This document shows, piece by piece, positions 8,042 through 15,295 of a DNA stretch of 22,817 nucleotides (position 1 is its first letter; each line of letters opens with the position of its first letter). This stretch comes from a virus, in IMG/VR virus record IMGVR_UViG_3300037485_000555, positions 1-22,817 of that record; one strand, given 5' to 3'. Both the position numbers and the translations under genes were made by a program. Under the pieces are notes generated by a model. It searched no databases, was not told where the DNA came from, and saw nothing but the letters and a program-made list of their open reading frames with translations.

Positions 8042-8222
8042 TAACAGCCTCCATCTGGTTCGCCACTTTAATCGCCCGTATATCCTGATTGCACTTTGTT
8101 ACTTTCGCTTCGTCTACTTTTAAATCCCGTAGACGCAGGAAGCGTTCAATGGCAGTCATAGCCATACGTTTTACATCTGCTTCTGCACCTTCGGGTACGT
8201 CCTTAATCGTTACGTCTGCCAT
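8016..8222 (-). CDS. Small conserved phage protein, copy 1 of a duplicated pair
   Basis: The product has 68 residues: a beta-like start (ADVTIKDVPEGAEADVKRMA), an amphipathic helix (MTAIERFLRLRDLKVDEAK) and a second helical part. It is paralogous to the 69-residue product at 4687-4896; by eye roughly 40 percent of aligned positions match, concentrated in the first 45 residues. The ATG is preceded by AGGAGAAAAC, a good ribosome binding site. It directly follows the first fibre gene, as its paralogue follows the second fibre region, so a fibre plus small-protein unit may have been duplicated. Function is unknown. Confidence 0.8.
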   Translation of the reverse strand: MADVTIKDVPEGAEADVKRMAMTAIERFLRLRDLKVDEAKVTKCNQDIRAIKVANQMEAVNGLEQTER

Positions 8223-8230
8223 GTTTTCTC

Positions 8231-10702
8231 CTATTTAGTTCCTACTGAACGACTTCCTATTGTGTCTATCGGGTAATGAACACCGCAAGTAATCATCAAC
8301 GCATCCCCGCCGTATTCATCTGCGGTTGCATCCACCCGTGTAAGTATAAAACAGAACTGGTCGCCTATCTTGATATTTCCACCATCGTATCCACCCGTAG
8401 TGCCTTCAATGATTGCAAAATCGTTTCTGACACATTGGTACTGTGCCGTGATTGCTGCATCGGGAGAATCAACCGTAGTAGGAGCATTAATAGTCTGACC
8501 GTCCCGTGTTATGGTATATTTCAATCTCCATTGAACATTATCTGTCCCACCAGCAGGAGCAGCAATCCCTTGCCAGTGAACGTGAAAAGTCAAGTCTCCA
8601 CCTTCTTGATAGTCGTGTTGGATTTCAAACTGACCAGAGATGCTTTCGTTCAGAGCGAATGCGTAAGTTTCAATTCCAGTATCATTTCCCGCTTCGTCTT
8701 TAAATTGTACAATATCTGGATACCCTGAAGTTGGTTTCCATACAGCAGCAGCACCAAGATTAATATCCTTATATACTGGAACCTCAAGAACTATAGTCTT
8801 TGCTGTTCCGCAATCCACCACGAGGTCACTCGGAGCAACAAGGTCAGTGTCTATATTTTGATTGGTTCCGTCATAATATATCGAGGAGTCAACTCCTGTT
8901 CCAAACTTTATTGCCTCGTTATCTGGAAGAGCTATATCGTCAGAAAACTTAAAGTAATCTTCGTCCTCCATCCATTTGAATTCACCTGAGTTTGTTTCTC
9001 CAGGGAAGGACATTGTGTAGTCAACACCAGCAAGACCAGCCCCAAAGATTGCGTTAGCCGAGGTAAGCTGAAAGTCTCTTTGCCCATATCCCCAGTTGAA
9101 AGACGAGTTCGTAGCTTCGATATAGCCATATCCAAACGCAAGAGTGCTTGTGCCGTTTGCTTGCAGATAACTTCCGAGAGCAACAGCGTAATCTCCATCG
9201 GATCTGTTCGTATAACCTATACAAGTCGCATAATTGCCAAGAACTATATTTACGCTTCCTATGCCAACAGAGTAGGCACCGTATCCTCCGCCCTCGTCAC
9301 CGATAGAATTGTTTGAGCCGATGCTGATTCCATAATCTGCACCTGTGAATACAACCCCATATCCAATAACAACACCATAACTACCAGTAACAGCACTCCC
9401 CGACCCAACGGCTGTTCCTGTCTCGCCATCAAGAATATTGGCTGAACCTAAAACCGTGCAATTAGTTCCAGAGACTTCATTCCCACTACCTATTGCCGTT
9501 GAGCCATAGCCAGATACGGTATTACTTACTCCGTAAATATAAGCCGATACGGCAGTAAGATTATTACCTGTTCCTATGGCACACGCGTTGTCTGCAGTTA
9601 CTCTGTTATTATCCCCTATCGCATAAGCGTTAGCCGCAGTAGCCTCGCTCTGTTGACCTAATGCGAGAGCAGAACTACCTGAAGCCTTTGAATCGTTACC
9701 CATTGCAATAGAGTTAAGACCAATATTACCATCATCAAATTGTGTGCCTGTGACTGCTCCACATCTAAAGGCGGCTTTCTCTGGAATCCACATCAGGCGA
9801 GTCCCTGCTCCTGCTGTTGGAGTAGAACCAGAAGTACCAGTTAATAGAAGTGATGCACCTTGAATAATACCTGTAGCTTTCTTGAGCGAAATATTATCAA
9901 TACCAAATCTACTAGTGGTAGTTGGAGTAAACACCAAGTTAGCCGTGCTTGTTGCTCTAAATGTAGTCTTATGCGTTCCATTAGCCGTAGCAGTCATTAG
10001 TGTAGAGCCACCACAGGTAACCACACATGACATAGCCGCACTTGACTTATTGACCACATCGAACTGGAGCGTATACCATTCATTTACGATAAGAGGTGTT
10101 ACCATTGCCGCTGATGTTTGAGTAACTGTTTCCACTCCTGCAACCGTATGAAATACAATGCTACCTGTCCAAGCGGAGAACGCTACAGTATTATCACCTG
10201 TTCCAGATGCTTTAGTAAGGTTACCGCTCGATGGATTACCAGAACCTGTCATTACCATAAATCCAGACTTGTTTGGTGCTGTGCCTGTGATTAAGGTATA
10301 TCGAGTAGTAAAGGTTATGCCATTATTTGTATAGGTAGAGTTAACTAAAGGACTGGTAGTGATGCCCGATACCGTGAATACATACCCAAGTGACCAACTC
10401 GCACCAAGCGACCAACCAGTAGAACTCTGTCCTGTGAACGCTCCATTGGTAATCTTCTCTGCACCAAGAGCTGAGGGGGTAACAATAAGATTGGATGGTA
10501 GGAGACTGTTCTCGTCGAAAGTAAGACCAGCGGAATCAATAAGAGTCTTGGTCGCTGAGTAATACGGAACCCTTGTAGCAGTACCCCAGTTAAGGATAGG
10601 AGAGGCTGTGATGGTCTGAGGCGTGGTCTGATCCAGCTTAAGATAGCGAGCGTCGTAAGTCGCATACATCAAACTTCTATGTTCGGATTCTAAGAGCCCC
10701 AT
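8231..10702 (-). CDS. Large tail fibre with YadA-like beta-roll
   Basis: The product has 823 residues. The N-terminus (1-40) contains YDARYLKLDQTTPQTITA, a common fibre repeat. Residues about 80-275 form a carbohydrate-binding-like beta-sandwich (ITNGAFTGQSSTGWSLG ... SRFGIDNISLKKATG) that appears to carry an inserted beta domain at about 111-178. Residues 325-540 hold around 15 imperfect repeats of about 14 residues (SIAMGNDSKASGSSALALG, AYAIGDNNRVTADNACAIG), the pattern of YadA/trimeric-adhesin head beta-rolls. Residues 590-620 carry the FGTGVDSSIYYDGTN module shared with the second fibre, and about 650-823 form a beta-rich C-terminal domain (FHVHWQGIAAP). It probably trimerises and binds the host surface. 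Its start overlaps the upstream gene by 13 bases. Confidence 0.85.
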   Translation of the reverse strand: MGLLESEHRSLMYATYDARYLKLDQTTPQTITASPILNWGTATRVPYYSATKTLIDSAGLTFDENSLLPSNLIVTPSALGAEKITNGAFTGQSSTGWSLGASWSLGYVFTVSGITTSPLVNSTYTNNGITFTTRYTLITGTAPNKSGFMVMTGSGNPSSGNLTKASGTGDNTVAFSAWTGSIVFHTVAGVETVTQTSAAMVTPLIVNEWYTLQFDVVNKSSAAMSCVVTCGGSTLMTATANGTHKTTFRATSTANLVFTPTTTSRFGIDNISLKKATGIIQGASLLLTGTSGSTPTAGAGTRLMWIPEKAAFRCGAVTGTQFDDGNIGLNSIAMGNDSKASGSSALALGQQSEATAANAYAIGDNNRVTADNACAIGTGNNLTAVSAYIYGVSNTVSGYGSTAIGSGNEVSGTNCTVLGSANILDGETGTAVGSGSAVTGSYGVVIGYGVVFTGADYGISIGSNNSIGDEGGGYGAYSVGIGSVNIVLGNYATCIGYTNRSDGDYAVALGSYLQANGTSTLAFGYGYIEATNSSFNWGYGQRDFQLTSANAIFGAGLAGVDYTMSFPGETNSGEFKWMEDEDYFKFSDDIALPDNEAIKFGTGVDSSIYYDGTNQNIDTDLVAPSDLVVDCGTAKTIVLEVPVYKDINLGAAAVWKPTSGYPDIVQFKDEAGNDTGIETYAFALNESISGQFEIQHDYQEGGDLTFHVHWQGIAAPAGGTDNVQWRLKYTITRDGQTINAPTTVDSPDAAITAQYQCVRNDFAIIEGTTGGYDGGNIKIGDQFCFILTRVDATADEYGGDALMITCGVHYPIDTIGSRSVGTK

Positions 10703-10977
10703 ATCCTGACATTACCTCCACCCGCCGTACCCTTAATATAGACTCCAGTCTTACCGCCAAGATGAACCGTAATAGACTCGTTAGATTTGAGATCACCTTC
10801 AAGCGTTGCTCCATCATAAGAAAATTGTACGGTATCTGTTGCTGAGTCATTTGTAATAGTTACCCTCGTTAAAGTCCTTCCGAAAGACTTCTCGACATAA
10901 AGATTGGTCGTAGTGTACTCGGTATAATAGGTTACTGGACCACCCGTGATCTGAACAAAGTCTGATTGAAATCCCAT
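10690..10977 (-). CDS. Small beta-rich structural protein
   Basis: The product has 95 residues, starting MGFQSDFVQITGGPVTYYTE. It is rich in T, V, G and Y and alternates in a way that suggests a small beta-sandwich (TRVTITNDSATDTVQFSYDG, NESITVHLGGKTGVYIKG). There is no signal peptide and no catalytic motif. Its ATG overlaps the stop of the VEVP-repeat gene (TAATG), and its last codons overlap the start of the large fibre. This resembles small phage proteins that decorate heads or attach fibres, but I cannot assign a family. Confidence 0.75.
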   Translation of the reverse strand: MGFQSDFVQITGGPVTYYTEYTTTNLYVEKSFGRTLTRVTITNDSATDTVQFSYDGATLEGDLKSNESITVHLGGKTGVYIKGTAGGGNVRIWGS

Positions 10978-11474
10978 TAAACTTCCTTCCCACAGTTCTG
11001 GCAGGTATAGTGAGGCTTGATGACGTCTACTATCCTATCCCTGAAGATAGGCTTCTCAACGAGTATCTCCCTCTCTTTGAACTGCACCACTTCCTTAGGA
11101 ACTATCTTTTCAACAACCTTAACTACAACCTTTTCTACTTCTATAATCTTATCCACGTACTTAGGAACCTCGACAATCTTATCCACGTACACGGGACGAT
11201 CTACAATCACGTCCTTGAATACCACTCTGTCGGTAAGGACTTCTTTAATGACAGTCTTAAATTCAGGAACTTCGACTGTCCTCGGTACATACACAGGCTT
11301 ATCCACGTTGTAGGGGACAAATACGGGGGTCGGTACCTCTATGCGCTTTTCCACCCATACAGGACGCTCTACGGTTACGTCCTTGAATACAGGAGTTTCA
11401 ACCTCGCGTTGGATGACCTTCCTGATTACTTGCGTCTCTACCTGTGATGCAGCCGAATCATGTTCGAATGGCAT
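10977..11474 (-). CDS. VEVP-repeat (alveolin-like) protein with C-terminal CxxC
   Basis: The product has 165 residues and almost entirely consists of degenerate repeats alternating V/I with charged residues and proline: FKDVTVERPVWVEKRIEVP, NVDKPVYVPRTVEVP, FKDVIVDRPVYVDKIVEVP, YVDKIIEVEKVVVKVVEK. FKDV.V.RPV.V(E/D)K appears twice about 65 residues apart. The pattern is close to the EKIVEVP-type repeats of alveolins and related cytoskeletal proteins of protists. The C-terminus ends with HYTCQNCGKEV, one CxxC pair (158 and 161) that could bind zinc with a partner chain. It probably forms an extended beta or filamentous fold. Its ATG overlaps the previous stop (TAATG). The role in the phage is unknown; a spacer, fibre shaft or surface layer is possible. 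Confidence 0.8.
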   Translation of the reverse strand: MPFEHDSAASQVETQVIRKVIQREVETPVFKDVTVERPVWVEKRIEVPTPVFVPYNVDKPVYVPRTVEVPEFKTVIKEVLTDRVVFKDVIVDRPVYVDKIVEVPKYVDKIIEVEKVVVKVVEKIVPKEVVQFKEREILVEKPIFRDRIVDVIKPHYTCQNCGKEV

Positions 11475-11836
11475 TAGCTTCCAGCCTCCTGAAATATGAT
11501 CACCAGTGTAACGACAGTAGCGGCAACGTTATTCTCGACTACTTTGTACCTTATCTTTGTCCCTAATACAGGGGTATAAACAAGCCAACGGCCAGTTGTA
11601 GATGTCTGCTGAAGAGATACCCATCCAACGGTAGCTCCTCCTGAGTTGGCTGGATCATACCAATCCTTACCATTGATAGAGCATTGCTGACTTACAGATA
11701 TGTTCCCAGCCGTGCTTGTTAATAGAACAGCAACCTCTCCAGTTGACGCTGTAAAATCCATAGAGTTGCTATAAGCAGTGGCTGCCTTTCCAACGCTTAC
11801 AGCGTTCATCAATGTCTCTCTACCAATGATTCTCAT
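11474..11836 (-). CDS. Small beta-sandwich structural protein, copy 2
   Basis: The product has 120 residues and is paralogous to the 122-residue product at 13392-13760. Shared elements are a YS..(M/V)DF start, a hydrophobic strand (GEVAVLLTSTAG here, GYAAIILTNSAA there), the core (I/V)SQQ or TQQ then NG.DWYD, a mid strand ending in Y, and a C-terminal (L/I)IFQE. Such a beta-sandwich with a DWYD loop is common in small phage head or fibre proteins, possibly decoration. The gene overlaps the lipoprotein gene by ATGA and the next gene by TAATG. No enzymatic motif is visible. Confidence 0.75.
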   Translation of the reverse strand: MRIIGRETLMNAVSVGKAATAYSNSMDFTASTGEVAVLLTSTAGNISVSQQCSINGKDWYDPANSGGATVGWVSLQQTSTTGRWLVYTPVLGTKIRYKVVENNVAATVVTLVIIFQEAGS

Positions 11837-12090
11837 TTAAGTATCTCCACGATTCCATCGTCTGTATATATCGCTAACCACCTATGAGTCTTGGATGATC
11901 GATATACTGCCCTATAACCAAAGGCCTCTGCCAACTTCTTAGCGGCAATAGCCCTATCCCTACAATCAAGCCCACCTATGTTCTCCTTACCAAAGTCAGC
12001 GTATACTTTAGCCTCTATCTGCTTAGGAGTGGGTCTGTCGCTGCATCCAAGAAGAATAAGACCAAGTAATATCGCCGCTAAGTATCTCAT
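11833..12090 (-). CDS. Small lipoprotein with transglutaminase-like Cys/His pattern
   Basis: The product has 85 residues. The N-terminus is a lipoprotein signal: MRYLAAILLGLILLGCSD, with a lipobox-like LLGC and the acylated cysteine at 16. The mature part of about 70 residues has GLDCRDRAIAAKKLAEAFGY (Cys 43 at the start of a helix) and THRWLAIYTDDGIVEIL (His 69 in a strand). This helix-with-Cys then strand-with-His order is that of transglutaminase-like cysteine proteases, where an acid (here perhaps D77, D78 or E82) completes the triad. It is far shorter than usual for that family, so the enzyme call is tentative. It lies between the LamG-like gene and a beta-sandwich gene with ATGA overlaps on both sides. 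Alternatives are a superinfection-exclusion or lysis-related lipoprotein. Confidence 0.7.
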   Translation of the reverse strand: MRYLAAILLGLILLGCSDRPTPKQIEAKVYADFGKENIGGLDCRDRAIAAKKLAEAFGYRAVYRSSKTHRWLAIYTDDGIVEILK

Positions 12091-13385
12091 AGGTTAAGAA
12101 TCTCGGTTATACTTTTAACAGCTGCAGCACTTTTAACATCGCTGAACATTGCTACTGATTGAAGCACTCCGTCAAATTGGTCTGTCACACCACCACTCCC
12201 AACTAACCAATTAGTAGCGAACCCTTTTGACGCCCAGTTCGTATTATCAGTTCCATCAGCTACACCATCAACATAGACTGCGCTGTTCGGATTAACATTA
12301 GAAGAATCGCACGCAAGAGTAAACACATAAGACGTATTACCTTTTAAGTTCACGGTAGACATGATTGCGGCTTGACCTGTTTGAGAGTTTGGATAGGTTC
12401 TCATACCAGTGTTTGTACTACCCTTATCAATAAGTCTTGTGCCTCCAGACGAACTTGGGTCGTATAGAACGGTTCTCCATTTTCCATCGTTCGCAAAAGT
12501 GCTACAAGGAGCAATTTTAAGTACTATCGTTTCCTTATCCTGTGTTCTGTTACCAGTAGAAACATAACTTAAAACTTCATTATTCCTCGTCAACGCAGCC
12601 GTAGTCGTAGGGATGAAGGAGGTAGCGTAGGGGAGGGCTTCAAGTTGACATCCCCATATGTAAACAGCATCGGTGTTGGTTGCTATCTCAAGATAAAAAG
12701 CAGGATCTTTCCCTGCCGAATCTCCATCAGTAGTAGCCGTAACATAATGCCTGGTCCAATTCGTAGTGATAGTTTTCTCAGTCTTCCCAGTTCCATCTTC
12801 AACAGCCCCAAGATATATCTTGCCAGTGCCTGTCTTTCGTTTAAGCCAACAGGAAGCTGTGAAGGTTTGAGTATCTCCAGTAATAGCATATGCCTGAACA
12901 AATGTTCCATTAGCAGAGGTCGCAACGAGCCTTGGTGAAGTTGCCGTATTATCCAAAGAATAAGATCCAGCGTCTGCATCTTCTGCCGTTATGTTTGCCT
13001 TGGTCCAAGCAGCATTTTCTGGAACATTGGAATAGGTAGCACAATTGGTACTCGCCCTCTCCATCATCAGCCCAGGCTTATGCCATGCCCCTGTAGCGTC
13101 GTAGTACCCATCCGTCCACCGAGGTCCATTATTAGTAGTCTGCGTAATAATCGTCTTATCAGCCTGGACATACATGGCAGGATGCGTAGCATCAGTAGAG
13201 CGGGTAAACGTACCAGTACCCGATCCAACGGAGTACACAGCGTCAACAGAATGGGTGCCTGAGTAGTCAGCGAAGAACGTAAGCCCCCCATAAGAACGAA
13301 GGGCTTTAGCTTTAGCGTCTGATTTGGACGCTCCAAACTCCGTCTTCCCGAAGGCTCCTACCTTCCTGAACTTGTTTTTAACCAT
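12087..13385 (-). CDS. Carbohydrate-binding/LamG-like adsorption protein
   Basis: The product has 432 residues. The basic N-terminus (MVKNKFRKVGAFGKTEFGAS) may anchor it to the virion. The stretch GGLTFFADYSGTHSVDAVYS to PGLMMERASTNC (about 33-115) introduces a carbohydrate-binding-like beta-sandwich (about 117-250: SYSLDNTATSPRLVATSANG, TFTASCWLKRKTGTGKIYLG). This ends with the common phage motif CQLEALPYATSFIPTTTAAL. A concanavalin/LamG-like domain (about 270-430: TYVFTLACDSSN-type strands, SAVYVDGVADGTD) completes the chain. Proteins of this layout are often head fibres or fibre-associated glycan binders. No hydrolase motif is visible. The start has AGGAG upstream. Confidence 0.75.
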   Translation of the reverse strand: MVKNKFRKVGAFGKTEFGASKSDAKAKALRSYGGLTFFADYSGTHSVDAVYSVGSGTGTFTRSTDATHPAMYVQADKTIITQTTNNGPRWTDGYYDATGAWHKPGLMMERASTNCATYSNVPENAAWTKANITAEDADAGSYSLDNTATSPRLVATSANGTFVQAYAITGDTQTFTASCWLKRKTGTGKIYLGAVEDGTGKTEKTITTNWTRHYVTATTDGDSAGKDPAFYLEIATNTDAVYIWGCQLEALPYATSFIPTTTAALTRNNEVLSYVSTGNRTQDKETIVLKIAPCSTFANDGKWRTVLYDPSSSGGTRLIDKGSTNTGMRTYPNSQTGQAAIMSTVNLKGNTSYVFTLACDSSNVNPNSAVYVDGVADGTDNTNWASKGFATNWLVGSGGVTDQFDGVLQSVAMFSDVKSAAAVKSITEILNL

Positions 13386-13391
13386 GACGGC

Positions 13392-13760
13392 TTACTCCTG
13401 AAATATCAAACGGATCGTAACGTTCGTTGTTACTCCAGCGCTTTCTACTATCTTAAACCGTATCCATCTTGCTACGACAGGATCGAACTGGACGTATCTG
13501 GTAGTAGCAGTTGTGGTAATAACCTGAACCTGACCTATAGCCGAGTTGTTCTGATCCACGCAGTCATACCAGTCACTACCGTTGGATGATGCCTGTTGGG
13601 TTACTGTGATCGTAGCCGTAGCAGCACTGTTAGTTAGAATAATCGCAGCGTATCCAGTGCAACGACTGAAGTCAACAGCACTTGAATAAACTGTACCGCT
13701 AATACCAGTGACTAAAGCGCTGGCTACTGTATTCTCTGTAAGACTATTAGTCTCTTTCAT
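13392..13760 (-). CDS. Small beta-sandwich structural protein, copy 1
   Basis: The product has 122 residues, with beta strands around GYAAIILTNSAATATITV, the loop SSNGSDWYDCVDQN and a C-terminal RFKIVESAGVTTNVTIRL strand ending in IFQE. It is paralogous to the 120-residue product at 11474-11836, with the 432-residue adsorption gene and the lipoprotein gene between the copies. The ATG has GGAGGGG upstream. It lies just downstream of the beta-helix-like gene and a long hairpin. A head decoration or fibre-attachment role is a guess; no family is assigned. Confidence 0.75.
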   Translation of the reverse strand: MKETNSLTENTVASALVTGISGTVYSSAVDFSRCTGYAAIILTNSAATATITVTQQASSNGSDWYDCVDQNNSAIGQVQVITTTATTRYVQFDPVVARWIRFKIVESAGVTTNVTIRLIFQE

Positions 13761-13772
13761 ATCCCCTCCGTG

Positions 13773-13809
13773 TGTACGGGAGCCACCTCGCAGGATGGCC
13801 CCCAGTACA
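13773..13809 (-). promoter_or_regulatory. Long intergenic RNA hairpin
   Basis: On the minus-strand transcript the arms UGUAC-U-GGG-G-GCCA and UGGC-U-CCC-GUACA pair over about 13 positions, with one bulged U and one G-U pair, around an inner CCU-GCG-AGG hairpin. It fills most of the spacer between the beta-helix-like gene and the following beta-protein gene and ends just before the ribosome binding site. No U-tract follows, so it is not a classical terminator. It may be an mRNA-stability or processing element. Confidence 0.6.
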
Positions 13810-13817
13810 AGTTATTA

Positions 13818-14789
13818 TTAGCCTGCGATGTCGTCAGCAGTCGGGAACACTGCACCCGATTTATCCAACGCACCAGAAGCGTAATTCTCCATATACGAAA
13901 ACGGAGACGTAGACGCCGTAAACATCAGCCCACCAGTAGTATCTCTGGAGAACATAGTGTTGTTCGCTATGATCCCAGTAGACGTGCTGGATGATGTCGT
14001 CATGAACAGACCAACGGACTGATTGGTTGTCGTAGAAGTAATAACCAGATGGTTATTAAGAATACGCGCACCCAGCAGCACTAAGGCAGCCGCAATGATG
14101 AACAAGCCTACGTTGCCAGTTGACCCTTTGACGCTAACGTTATTGGCAACCAACACCTGATCGGTATTAGCCAGGAACGAGACATCAGCCAAACACGCCG
14201 CATCATATTCCCATCGATAATTGTTGATCCAGGTAAACCCATCAGCAACATTCGCAGTGGTCGAAGCACCAACCACGCAAAGGCTGAGGAAGTTCTTATC
14301 TACCGCGCTTTGGATAAACGAGCATCCATCGCAGGTAAAACCTTTACCTTCGACCACAAACACCTTCGCGCAGTCGTCAATAGCCGACTCAAACGAGATG
14401 TTCTTGATCGTCACGTTTGCAGCATTAACCGCAATCGTAGCCGTAGCAGCCGTACCCATCGTAATCTTGGCGCGTGAAGTACCAACGCCAGTACCAACGA
14501 TAGTCACGTCAGCCTTAGTGATATTGATTGCCGAAGCAGAGGTCAGCGTTTCAGCATGATCCTGAAGCAACACAATCACGTCACCAGCCGTGGACGTACA
14601 TTTTGCAAGTGCCTGCGTAATGGTAGCTACAGGAACGTTGGGATCGGTCCCAGTGTTCGATGAAGAACCAGTTGTGCTGGACACATAAAAATAAGACCCC
14701 GTAAACGTCGCTGGAATCTTTCCATCACTTGACCCAACAATCGGAAGACCGAAGCTCGATATTCCGTTGGGATAATTTGTTAAACCCAT
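13818..14789 (-). CDS. Beta-helix-like virion protein
   Basis: The product has 323 residues. After a short N-terminal segment (MGLTNYPNGISSFGLP) the motif GSYFYVSSTTGSSSNTGTDP and then VATITQALAKCTSTAGDVI introduces a parallel beta-helix-like region. Its rungs are repetitive N/I/V/T strands such as DVTIVGTGVG, AANVTIKNISFESA and ILNNHLVITSTTT. This begins like many pectate-lyase-fold phage and surface proteins, but I see no catalytic cluster. The gene follows the capsid and homing-endonuclease genes and has AGGAGG before its ATG. It is probably a head-associated or fibre protein that binds glycans or decorates the head. Confidence 0.75.
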   Translation of the reverse strand: MGLTNYPNGISSFGLPIVGSSDGKIPATFTGSYFYVSSTTGSSSNTGTDPNVPVATITQALAKCTSTAGDVIVLLQDHAETLTSASAINITKADVTIVGTGVGTSRAKITMGTAATATIAVNAANVTIKNISFESAIDDCAKVFVVEGKGFTCDGCSFIQSAVDKNFLSLCVVGASTTANVADGFTWINNYRWEYDAACLADVSFLANTDQVLVANNVSVKGSTGNVGLFIIAAALVLLGARILNNHLVITSTTTNQSVGLFMTTSSSTSTGIIANNTMFSRDTTGGLMFTASTSPFSYMENYASGALDKSGAVFPTADDIAG

Positions 14790-14811
14790 TTTACACCTCC
14801 TATTGGAACAC

Positions 14812-14868
14812 CCTGGGGCGTGCGAACTTCAGTCGCCGTGTCCCAGGCTGCCAGCCCGTCTTTACGGA
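14812..14868 (-). promoter_or_regulatory. Structured leader with consecutive hairpins
   Basis: The spacer between the homing-endonuclease gene and the beta-helix-like gene is GC-rich against its surroundings. In minus-strand order it can form GUCCGU-AAAG-ACGGGC, then GGCU-GGC-AGCC, then CCUGGG...CCCAGG enclosing GCGA...UCGC. The second stem overlaps the ends of the other two, so not all can form at once. The AGGAGG of the downstream gene follows soon after. No long U-tract is present. It could control translation or stability of the downstream message, or be a remnant of the endonuclease insertion. Confidence 0.5.
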
Positions 14869-14871
14869 CTC

Positions 14872-15273
14872 TTACCCGTTGATTGCTTTCTTAAACTCTT
14901 GGTATATCGCCTCCCTCGGAGCCTTGTCGATTGGAGCGTATCTCCCGTTAGGGAGCTGCGGCCTCTTCTCGTTTGGATTCAAGAGACTCAACATACCAAG
15001 AGCCAATTCTAATTTCCGACGTTTGACTATTGAATGCTCAATGATGTCTTTAATAAACCGCTCTGTTTGATGTTTGCGTGAGATGCGCCAATGCCAGCAA
15101 ACTCCACCTATTTTTGTAGGTTTCGTCTCGTACAAAAACCCACCCCACAACGCTTGCATCTGCTCCAGAACGTTCTTATTCGCCTGAGTTACGACGATGG
15201 CGACTTGGTGGTTTTTTCCAATCACCACGCATCCCTCACCGTCAAAGAACCCAGCAGCATATTTTATGTCCAT
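14872..15273 (-). CDS. LAGLIDADG-type homing endonuclease, free-standing
   Basis: The product has 133 residues from the ATG preceded by AGGAGG with five bases spacing; a GTG two codons upstream is less likely. The N-terminus YAAGFFDGEGCVV (residues 5-17) is a single LAGLIDADG motif with its acidic residue in DGEG, so the enzyme should act as a dimer. The following parts (VAIVVTQANKNVLEQMQALW, HWRISRKHQTERFIKDII) match the usual beta-beta-alpha layout of this family. It sits between the capsid gene and the next structural gene without splitting either, so it is free-standing rather than an intron or intein. It has its own promoter-like sequence upstream. Confidence 0.85.
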   Translation of the reverse strand: MDIKYAAGFFDGEGCVVIGKNHQVAIVVTQANKNVLEQMQALWGGFLYETKPTKIGGVCWHWRISRKHQTERFIKDIIEHSIVKRRKLELALGMLSLLNPNEKRPQLPNGRYAPIDKAPREAIYQEFKKAING

Positions 15274-15295
15274 AAACACCTCCTGTTTACGAACT

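Noticed and set aside
7722-8044. Two overlapping plus-strand frames of about 91 and 96 codons.
   Set aside because: They are opposite well-supported minus-strand genes (7574-7840, 7886-8041 and 8016-8222) and their products are Ser/Phe-rich without recognisable features.
8996-9730. Short similar DNA words in the large fibre as a tandem DNA repeat or CRISPR-like array.
   Set aside because: The repeats are only clear at the protein level (YadA-like beta-roll) and vary too much in DNA sequence and spacing.
11010-11447. A long plus-strand open frame (145 codons) opposite the VEVP-repeat gene.
   Set aside because: The repeated valine, glutamate and lysine codons leave the antisense frame free of stops; the product is low-complexity and no ribosome binding site or promoter supports it.
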